Shown here piece after piece: positions 1-5,855 of a stretch of DNA of 7,540 nucleotides. How positions within the stretch are numbered: position 1 is the stretch's first letter; every line of letters starts with the position of its first letter. Made by a program: the position numbers and the translations under genes. The notes below the pieces were generated by a model that searched no databases, had not been told where the DNA came from, and worked only from the letters and a program-made list of their open reading frames with translations. Source of the DNA: an uncultured Sulfurimonas sp. (GTDB taxonomy: Bacteria; Campylobacterota; Campylobacteria; Campylobacterales; Sulfurimonadaceae); contig CALDOC010000221.1 in NCBI GenBank assembly GCA_937914675.1, positions 1-7,540 of the forward strand, given 5' to 3'.

Positions 1-1
1 T

Positions 2-304
2 AAAATTTTGTGTTCTACGGATGTAAATGTAGAAATCTCTTTGCAAGAACTGTTAAAAAATGAAAATATTTTAAAAAGCATCAAATTAGAATATGCCAAA
101 GGCACTAGAAATATAGCGTTTTCATCGAATACGGACACCCTTTTGAAAATTGAGACCATTAGAAAGACTCACTCGTTTGAAGTATCTAAAGATGACTATG
201 CCGATATACTCACTCTAGCTGAAGAAGACGCGAAAAACAAAAAGTTACTAAAAAAAGATTGTGAGCAGGTAGAGTTAGTGGATATCGAAACCTTAAAGAT
301 GTAG
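2..304 (+). CDS. 3' end of an unrecognised gene (partial at left edge)
   Basis: The frame is open from the left edge to a TAG at 302-304, giving about 100 residues. A TTG at 8-10 could be read as a start. However, the codons before it (AAA ATT) keep the frame open and no ribosome binding site is visible, so this is more likely the C-terminal part of a longer protein. The visible part is soluble-looking, with no membrane segment, and is rich in Lys, Glu, Asp and Leu. It has predicted helical stretches, such as one around ISLQELLKNENILKSIKLEY and an acidic and lysine-rich tail, and two isolated cysteines that form no metal motif. I do not recognise a family. The gene converges on acnB and is followed 14 bases later by a strong hairpin. 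Confidence is good that it is coding and nil for function. Confidence 0.6.
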   Translation, partial: KILCSTDVNVEISLQELLKNENILKSIKLEYAKGTRNIAFSSNTDTLLKIETIRKTHSFEVSKDDYADILTLAEEDAKNKKLLKKDCEQVELVDIETLKM

Positions 305-318
305 TAACTGAACATATG

Positions 319-352
319 CAAAATAACGGTACAAGATAGCGCCGTTATTTTG
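319..352 (+). terminator. Rho-independent terminator between convergent genes
   Basis: The arms CAAAATAACGG (319-329) and CCGTTATTTTG (342-352) are perfectly complementary over 11 bp, with a 12-base loop. On the + strand the stem ends in a T-rich tail (TTTTGTTTT, 348-356), as expected for an intrinsic terminator of the gene ending at 304. The stem also begins 9 bases past the acnB stop on the - strand, where the last arm again ends in TTTTG. It could therefore act in both directions, although the U-run after the stem is poorer on that side. Confidence 0.75.
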
Positions 353-360
353 TTTTAAGA

Positions 361-2952
361 TTATACGGCTTTTATCGTAACGCCATATTTTTCTTCAGCA
401 ATTGTGCGCTCTTCTAAGTGATAGTTCGCAATTTCATTAAAATTAAGATATTTGTAAACGGTATCGGTTTTTCCAGCAAGTTTTTCTGGAACTATGCTCA
501 TGTACTCTTCTACCGTTGGAATGCGACCAAGTTTCGAACAAACCGCAGCAAGTTCAGCGGAACCTAAATAAACCTGAGTGCCTTTTCCTAAACGGTTGTC
601 AAAGTTACGAGTAGAAGTCGAGAATACTGTTGAACCTACGCGGGCGCTTGCTTGGTTACCCATGCAAAGAGAGCAACCTGGAACTTCCGTTTGCGCTTCT
701 ATAGCGTTGAAAACATCGTAGTAACCTTCGTTAATGAGTTGTTGCTCATCCATGCGAGTTGGTGGAACAATCCAAAATTTCTCAACTGCAACTTTACCTT
801 CGCCACGCATAACTTCACCCGCGGCGCGATAGTGACCGATATTAGTCATACATGAACCCAAGAACACTTCATCAATTTTTTCTCCAGCGACTTCGCTTAA
901 AAGCTTAACGTTGTCTGGATCGTTAGGACATGCTAAAATTGGCTCCGTTACGTCGTTAAGATCGATTTCAATTACCGCCGCGTACTCCGCGTCGGCGTCT
1001 GGTTGCATCAATGATGGATTCGCTACCCACTCTTTCATCTTGTCTGCGCGACGTTGCAACGTGCGAGCGTCGGAATAACCATCTTTAATCATAGATTCAA
1101 TCAACACGATGTTTGATTTTAGATACTCGACAACTGGAGCGTCGTTTAATAAAACCGTACAAGCCGCAGCGGAACGCTCAGCCGAAGCGTCGGAAAGCTC
1201 AAACGCTTGTTCGGCTTTAAGATTAGGCAGACCTTCAATCTCTAAAATGCGTCCGTTAAAAATATTTTTCTTACCTTTTTTCTCAACAGTCAAAAGACCT
1301 TCTTTAATTGCGTAGTAAGGGATGGCGTTTACAAGGTCGCGTAAAGTGATGCCTGGTTGTAGTTCACCTTTGAAACGCACAAGTACGGATTCAGGCATGC
1401 TAAGAGGCATAGAACCGGTAACGCCTGCGAACGCGACGATGCCTGAACCACCAGGAAAAGAGATGCCAATTGGGAAACGAGTATGACTATCCGCGCCAGT
1501 GCCAACGGTATCTGGAAGAGTTAGGCGGTTCAACCATGAGTGAATAACGCCATCGCCTGGACGAAGAGCGACGCCAGAACGGTTAGAGATGAAATCTGGA
1601 AGAGTATGGTGCATGACAACGTCTGATGGTTTAGGGTACGCCGCCGTATGACAAAAAGATTGCATAACCAAATCAGCTGAAAAACCAAGCGCAGCCAATT
1701 CTTTAATCTCATCACGAGTCATAGGACCGGTTGTATCTTGAGAACCAACGGTAGTTGTAACAGGCTCAACGTACATACCGGGACGAACGCCGTCCATGCC
1801 ACATGCGCGACCAACCATTTTTTGAGCGAGAGTGTAACCTTTACCCGTATCGGCAGGTTGCTCGGCAGTCAAGAACGCTTCAGAAGCGCCTAATCCTAAA
1901 ACGCTACGAGCCTTAGCGGTAAGTCCACGACCAATTATTAATGGTATACGACCACCTGCGCGCACTTCGTCAGTAATCGTGTTTGGATTTAATTTAAAAG
2001 TGGCTACAACCGCGCCATCTTTATGAGCTTCGCCTTTATAAGGATAAATAGTAACAATGTCACCAGTTTCCATAGCAGTCACGTCCATTTCTAACGGTAA
2101 CGCGCCTGAATCTTCACAAGTAGCAAAGAAAATTGGAGCGATGATTCCACCGATGACAACGCCACCAGTACGCTTGTTTGGAACGCCCTCAATGTCTTCA
2201 CCCATATGCCATTGAACGGAGTTTACTCCAGACTTACGGCTTGAACCGGTTCCTACCACGTCACCAACATAAGCGATTGGATGACCAATCTCTTTTAACT
2301 TAGTTATTGTATTTAGCGAATCTTCCATTTTTGATTGAAGCATAGAGTTTGCATGTAAAGGAATATCTGAACGAGTAAACGCTTCGCTTGCGGGGGACAA
2401 GTCATCCGTATTGGTTTCACCTGGAACTTTATATACGGTTACCGTAATTTCAGAAGCCAATTCTGGCTTGCTTGTGAACCACTCCGCGTTTGCCCATGAA
2501 GTCATAACTTCAGTCGCAGCGGAATTGCCAGCTTTATGAAGATCTTCTACGTCATTGAACGCGTCATAAACGAGTAGAGTGTGTTTTAGCGCTTGCGTCG
2601 CAGCTGCAACAACCGCTGAGTTTGCAGAAGTCAACGAATCCACCATAGGTTTAACGTTGTAACCACCTAACATCATTCCCATGATTTTTACAGCTTGTTC
2701 TGGCGTTATTGAATCTACCGTAACATTCTCAGCGGCTACGTCATTTAAAAACGCGGCTTTTACGTAAGCGGCGTCATCAACTCCGGGAGACACTCTATTT
2801 GTAATAAGCTCGATATTTTCATTCATATCGCCTTCACCGGCTTTAATCATTTCAACTAGCGCCGCAGTTTGTTCAGCGGAAAGTGGCAATGGTGGTACGC
2901 CAAGCGTTTCTCTCTCAGTGACATGAGCTCTATAATCTTCAATAAATGACAT
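361..2952 (-). CDS. acnB: Aconitate hydratase B (AcnB)
   Basis: This is a cytoplasmic [4Fe-4S] enzyme that interconverts citrate and isocitrate through cis-aconitate in the TCA cycle. AcnB-type enzymes often also dehydrate 2-methylcitrate-pathway intermediates. The 863-residue length is typical of AcnB. The domain order is the AcnB one: an N-terminal HEAT-like helical domain (about 1-155), a swivel domain (about 165-385) with TNTDDLSPASEAF-type sequence near 180-193 and GTGSSRKSGVNSVQW at 234-248, then the catalytic domains with GTGADSHTRFPIG at 484-496. The cluster ligands are Cys701 (GSCMTNIGH) and Cys760/Cys763 (PGCSLCMGN). Their 59- and 3-residue spacing matches E. coli AcnB Cys710/769/772 as I recall it. 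The ATG at 2950-2952 follows an AGGAAA site 4 bases upstream. The gene is intact, with no missing catalytic motif noticed. E. coli AcnB can bind mRNA when it loses its cluster; whether this one does cannot be read from sequence. Confidence 0.98.
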   Translation of the reverse strand: MSFIEDYRAHVTERETLGVPPLPLSAEQTAALVEMIKAGEGDMNENIELITNRVSPGVDDAAYVKAAFLNDVAAENVTVDSITPEQAVKIMGMMLGGYNVKPMVDSLTSANSAVVAAATQALKHTLLVYDAFNDVEDLHKAGNSAATEVMTSWANAEWFTSKPELASEITVTVYKVPGETNTDDLSPASEAFTRSDIPLHANSMLQSKMEDSLNTITKLKEIGHPIAYVGDVVGTGSSRKSGVNSVQWHMGEDIEGVPNKRTGGVVIGGIIAPIFFATCEDSGALPLEMDVTAMETGDIVTIYPYKGEAHKDGAVVATFKLNPNTITDEVRAGGRIPLIIGRGLTAKARSVLGLGASEAFLTAEQPADTGKGYTLAQKMVGRACGMDGVRPGMYVEPVTTTVGSQDTTGPMTRDEIKELAALGFSADLVMQSFCHTAAYPKPSDVVMHHTLPDFISNRSGVALRPGDGVIHSWLNRLTLPDTVGTGADSHTRFPIGISFPGGSGIVAFAGVTGSMPLSMPESVLVRFKGELQPGITLRDLVNAIPYYAIKEGLLTVEKKGKKNIFNGRILEIEGLPNLKAEQAFELSDASAERSAAACTVLLNDAPVVEYLKSNIVLIESMIKDGYSDARTLQRRADKMKEWVANPSLMQPDADAEYAAVIEIDLNDVTEPILACPNDPDNVKLLSEVAGEKIDEVFLGSCMTNIGHYRAAGEVMRGEGKVAVEKFWIVPPTRMDEQQLINEGYYDVFNAIEAQTEVPGCSLCMGNQASARVGSTVFSTSTRNFDNRLGKGTQVYLGSAELAAVCSKLGRIPTVEEYMSIVPEKLAGKTDTVYKYLNFNEIANYHLEERTIAEEKYGVTIKAV

Positions 2953-2956
2953 AATG

Positions 2957-2962
2957 TTTCCT
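2957..2962 (-). promoter_or_regulatory. acnB ribosome binding site
   Basis: On the - strand AGGAAA is followed by CATT and then the ATG of acnB. The core AGGA is about 6 bases from the start codon. This supports the ATG at 2950-2952 as the translation start. Confidence 0.7.
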
Positions 2963-2981
2963 GTATATTTAATTTTGAAGT

Positions 2982-2987
2982 ATTATA
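2982..2987 (-). promoter_or_regulatory. Probable acnB promoter -10 box
   Basis: A perfect TATAAT is read on the - strand, preceded by GA. Upstream of it is a T-rich stretch (TTTGCTTACCTTTCTTTA) with no good -35 hexamer at 17 bp. Campylobacterota sigma-70 promoters typically have an extended -10 and periodic T-rich upstream DNA in place of a -35, so this fits. Transcription would start near 2975, giving an untranslated leader of about 20-25 bases. This is inferred from sequence only. Confidence 0.5.
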
Positions 2988-3084
2988 TCTAAAGAAAGGT
3001 AAGCAAATTTTTATAGTGTTACTAAAGTAAACATAATAGTATATTTCTTGTAAATAATGTATATTTAAGTAACATATTTGGAGT

Positions 3085-3477
3085 TTATAGGTTTCTTTTT
3101 TTAAGTTCTTTATCGAGTTTATCTTTGTCATAACCTCTGTAATTGTCTTTTAACCAGAGCATATAAGAGTTTGGAAGTTCATTATATTGCATTCCCTTAT
3201 ACTGTCCAAATCCAATTCTTTCATATGTTTTTTCTTCAATAATATTTTCTTCGCAGTAAGCGTTAATGTCTACGCTTTTAAGCAAAAATACAAAAGCGGT
3301 AAATTCTAATCTTTTTTGAATGGCGAAAGTGTAAGCGTTGAAATCAAAAATACCTTTTCTTTGACTTACAAACCTTTCAATCGTTTGTATCTGTTCAACC
3401 GTTAATTTTTCTAGGTTTTTCACTTTTACGCTAAAAGAGTTTTTGTAGCTTGTAAAAATAAAATGTGGCTTAATCAT
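3085..3477 (-). CDS. Small protein with DUF3820/ExoX-C-like C-terminus, coupled to ftsK
   Basis: This encodes 130 residues of unknown function. The C-terminal 45 residues (about 86-130) carry the pattern IGFGQYKGMQYNELPNSYMLWL followed by a basic, lysine-rich tail ending in KKRNL. In my judgement this resembles the short 'FGKYKG...LP..YL.W' domain seen in DUF3820 proteins and at the C-terminus of some ExoX-like exonucleases. No exonuclease catalytic domain is present, so I do not assign an enzyme activity. The N-terminal 80 residues are unrecognised and contain one cysteine (residue 75). There is no signal peptide or obvious membrane helix. The ATG (3475-3477) overlaps the ftsK stop by one base (TAATG), which suggests translational coupling and a link to FtsK or DNA processing. 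That role is inference. Confidence is high that it is a gene, moderate for the domain. Confidence 0.8.
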   Translation of the reverse strand: MIKPHFIFTSYKNSFSVKVKNLEKLTVEQIQTIERFVSQRKGIFDFNAYTFAIQKRLEFTAFVFLLKSVDINAYCEENIIEEKTYERIGFGQYKGMQYNELPNSYMLWLKDNYRGYDKDKLDKELKKRNL

Positions 3478-5804
3478 TATAATATCTCTCGTATCCCTTT
3501 GGTATTTGGAGCGGAAAGCACTCCCTCGTTTTCTAATTGTTCAATTACTCTCGCTGAACGATTATAGCCTATCTGCAACTTTCTTTGTAGATAAGAAATA
3601 GAAGTTTTTCTATCTGTAATTATTACGTTCTTGGCCTCATCGTACAGTGGATCGAGTTCTTCGTAAGTGTCGTTTGAAGAAGTGTTTTGCACTTCATTTT
3701 CTTCAACTAAAAATCTTTTATTATAGTCGGGAGCTCTTTGTGATTTGATAAATTCCACGATCTTCTCTATCTCCTCTTCCGTTGTCCAAGGAGCGTGCAA
3801 TCGAACAAGTCCCGTCGCTCCGGGAGGGGTGAAAAGCATGTCGCCACGACCTAAAAGCGACTCCGCGCCCATTTGATCTAAAATAATTTTACTATCTATT
3901 TTTTGCCCTACTCTGTAGGAGATACGAGATGGCAAGTTTGCTTTTATAAGCCCTGTCACAACGTCAACGGAAGGTCTTTGAGTGGCCACGATAAGATGAA
4001 TTCCAGAAGCTCTAGCCATCTGCGCTAAACGAGCGATGGAGTGTTCAACGTCTTTTCCGCTAGTCATCATCAAGTCGGCCAACTCGTCTATGATTACAAC
4101 CATATATGGAAAATGTTCCCCACCCTCTCGTTTAACTTTCTCATTATAGTTTTCAATATTTTTCGTTCTCGTCTCAGCCATAAGTTCGTAACGCCTCTCC
4201 ATCTCGGAAACCATGTTGTTTAGCGCTACTATCGCTTGTTTGGGTTTTGTAATAACGGGAGTAAGAAGATGAGGAATGTCATTATAGATGGAAAATTCGA
4301 GCATCTTAGGATCTATCATGAGCAGTCTCAATTGATCTGGAGAGTTTTTGTACAAAAGTGAAAGTATCATGGCGTTTATGCCAACGCTTTTTCCACTTCC
4401 CGTAGTTCCGGCGATAAGAAGGTGAGGAAGTTTTTTAAGGTCCGTAATAAAAGGTTTTCCAACTATATCCTTACCAAGTGCGAGAGTAAGCGGAGACTTG
4501 GACTCTTGAAATAGTTTCGATTCAAGGAGCTCTCTCATATAGATAGTGTCAACTTCGTGGTTTGGTATCTCAATGCCGACAACGTCTTTACCCGGGATAG
4601 GAGCTTGAATACGAATTGTCTCAGCGCTTAACGCCATGGCTAAATCGTCTTGAAGGTTTAAAATTTTACTTACCTTTACGTTTGCGGCGGGTTTAAACTC
4701 AAACGTAGAAACAACCGGTCCGGCGTAAGTACGAATAACGTCCCCATCTATTCTAAAATGCGCCAGTTTTTCGATAAGATAACGGATTTTATCATCCACT
4801 TCACTCTCATCAACGCTATGAGATTTTTTATCAGGTTTTTGCAAAAACTCCACCGAAGGCAGTGTGAAATTTTTTGGCTTTTCGACAGTTCCTTTTTCAA
4901 TGCTGTCAAGCAGTTTTGTGTTTTCTTCAAGTTCGTCAATTATCAATGCGTTCTTATGCTCTTTTACTTGTGAAGCCAATTCTAAAATATTATGCGCGTC
5001 TGAATTCGACTCTATTACCGTTTCGACTGGCTTAACAGTTATTTCTTCCTTTACAATCGCTTTGTCTTTCTTTCGTAAATATGCTGGCTTGTCAATCTCT
5101 TCCATGACTTCTTCTACGGTTTCAACAATTAGCTCAACTTCCTTCACAATCGGTTCTGTTATTTTTATTGTTTCTTGAACTATATCTTGTTTTATTTTGG
5201 CAACGACTTTTTCAGGTTCTTTGTTTTTAACTTCCTTTGTTTGTACAACTTGTTTAACCGATGAGAGATCTTTATTTTCAACCGCTTTTGTTTTTACAAC
5301 TTGTTTAACAGATGAAAGTTCTTTTGCGTCATGAAAAAATGATTGAACTTGACTTTTAATAGAATCTAAAACAATATCTACAATCTCGGAAGTATTTTTG
5401 TCCAAAACAATAACGACGCTAAGAAGAGTAATCATGAACCATAAAACCCACAGACCAAAAAAACCTATATATGGAGATAAAAAATCAACAAAATCTGCGC
5501 CAAATTTTCCTCTAAATCCATTTTTTATTAACAGTCCCTGCATTAATAGAGAAGAAAAAAACACTAAAATAGACGCGACTGTAATTTGAGCGTTTCTAAA
5601 ATTGAATGTTGAACGTATATAAAAAAAATAGAGTGGAATTAGTAATAACAAAAGATAAGTAAACGATATGTATCCAAAATAATGTTGATTATATGAAGCG
5701 AAAACGGAGCCGTAACTACCGATGAGTTCACTACCGCTAAAAATTGTAGAAAAACCAAAGTAGATTAACAGGCTAAATATAAAAATAAATAAAGTCTCTT
5801 TCAA
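3477..5804 (-). CDS. ftsK: DNA translocase FtsK
   Basis: FtsK is a septum-anchored hexameric ATPase that pumps chromosomal DNA during division and activates Xer recombination at dif. Counting from TTG 5802-5804 the protein has 775 residues. Four membrane helices lie at about 3-23, 44-64, 73-95 and 110-134. A charged Lys/Glu/Val-rich linker follows (about 150-330), then the RecA-like motor with Walker A GTTGSGKS at 466-473 and Walker B VVIIDELADLM at 569-579. A winged-helix gamma domain (about 715-775, with YLQRKLQIGYNRSARVIEQL) recognises oriented DNA signals in the family. The frame also has a TTG three codons upstream (5811-5813), but AAAGG directly abuts it, whereas AAAGG lies 9 bases before the TTG at 5804, so I prefer the latter. 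The linker holds a 51-bp tandem repeat. It lies 51 bp downstream of flgL and overlaps the next gene by one base. Confidence 0.97.
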   Translation of the reverse strand: MKETLFIFIFSLLIYFGFSTIFSGSELIGSYGSVFASYNQHYFGYISFTYLLLLLIPLYFFYIRSTFNFRNAQITVASILVFFSSLLMQGLLIKNGFRGKFGADFVDFLSPYIGFFGLWVLWFMITLLSVVIVLDKNTSEIVDIVLDSIKSQVQSFFHDAKELSSVKQVVKTKAVENKDLSSVKQVVQTKEVKNKEPEKVVAKIKQDIVQETIKITEPIVKEVELIVETVEEVMEEIDKPAYLRKKDKAIVKEEITVKPVETVIESNSDAHNILELASQVKEHKNALIIDELEENTKLLDSIEKGTVEKPKNFTLPSVEFLQKPDKKSHSVDESEVDDKIRYLIEKLAHFRIDGDVIRTYAGPVVSTFEFKPAANVKVSKILNLQDDLAMALSAETIRIQAPIPGKDVVGIEIPNHEVDTIYMRELLESKLFQESKSPLTLALGKDIVGKPFITDLKKLPHLLIAGTTGSGKSVGINAMILSLLYKNSPDQLRLLMIDPKMLEFSIYNDIPHLLTPVITKPKQAIVALNNMVSEMERRYELMAETRTKNIENYNEKVKREGGEHFPYMVVIIDELADLMMTSGKDVEHSIARLAQMARASGIHLIVATQRPSVDVVTGLIKANLPSRISYRVGQKIDSKIILDQMGAESLLGRGDMLFTPPGATGLVRLHAPWTTEEEIEKIVEFIKSQRAPDYNKRFLVEENEVQNTSSNDTYEELDPLYDEAKNVIITDRKTSISYLQRKLQIGYNRSARVIEQLENEGVLSAPNTKGIREIL
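5217..5318 (-). repeat. 51-bp tandem repeat, two copies, in the FtsK linker
   Basis: Two adjacent in-frame 51-bp units (5268-5318, then 5217-5267 in coding order) encode LSSVKQVVKTKAVENKD and LSSVKQVVQTKEVKNKE. They differ at 4 of 17 residues. They lie in the disordered linker between the membrane domain and the motor (residues about 163-196 in the 775-residue numbering). The DNA is also similar, with a shared stretch TACAACTTGTTTAAC on the + strand at 5244 and 5295. This points to a fairly recent duplication rather than convergent low-complexity sequence. Confidence 0.85.
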
Positions 5805-5813
5805 ACTATACAA

Positions 5814-5818
5814 CCTTT
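5814..5818 (-). promoter_or_regulatory. ftsK ribosome binding site (decides the start)
   Basis: AAAGG on the - strand is immediately next to one TTG (5811-5813) and 9 bases before a second in-frame TTG (5802-5804). Only the second has a workable spacing. TAA at 5817-5819 closes the frame upstream and no in-frame ATG lies nearby, so FtsK appears to start with TTG. Confidence 0.6.
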
Positions 5819-5834
5819 AAAAAATATAAAGAGA

Positions 5835-5840
5835 AGTATA
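5835..5840 (-). promoter_or_regulatory. Possible ftsK -10 box
   Basis: TATACT on the - strand is preceded by TTTTAGC, which resembles the T-rich plus -10 layout of Campylobacterota promoters. There is no recognisable -35. It would start transcription near 5828, giving a short leader that keeps the AAAGG site. In AT-rich DNA such matches occur often by chance, and ftsK may simply be read through from flgL. Confidence 0.3.
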
Positions 5841-5855
5841 GCTAAAATCACTCCA

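Noticed and set aside
3096..3102. A7 run near the 3' end of the 130-aa gene as a slippage site
   Set aside because: It lies in the last few codons (KKRNL), so slippage would change only the extreme C-terminus. There is no sign of a functional switch.
2856..3131. 91-codon open frame on the - strand spanning the gap between acnB and the 130-aa gene
   Set aside because: It overlaps the acnB start and promoter and the end of the upstream gene in another frame. Its composition is that of translated AT-rich non-coding DNA, and it has no family resemblance.
4864..5178. 104-codon open frame on the + strand opposite the FtsK linker
   Set aside because: It is the antisense shadow of the Lys/Glu/Val-rich linker, which reads as Ser/Phe/Thr-rich sequence on the other strand. 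No ribosome binding site or homology is evident.
5621..5628. Run of eight A (T8 in coding sense) inside ftsK as a phase-variation tract
   Set aside because: It encodes Phe residues in a membrane helix of a gene that is usually essential. The frame is intact, and a run of eight is not unusual in this AT-rich DNA.
5806..5841. CTATAC...GTATAG inverted repeat flanking the ftsK ribosome binding site, as a possible translation-control hairpin
   Set aside because: It has only 6 AT-rich base pairs around a 24-base loop, and the binding site stays unpaired in the loop. The left arm is also better explained as part of a possible -10 box.
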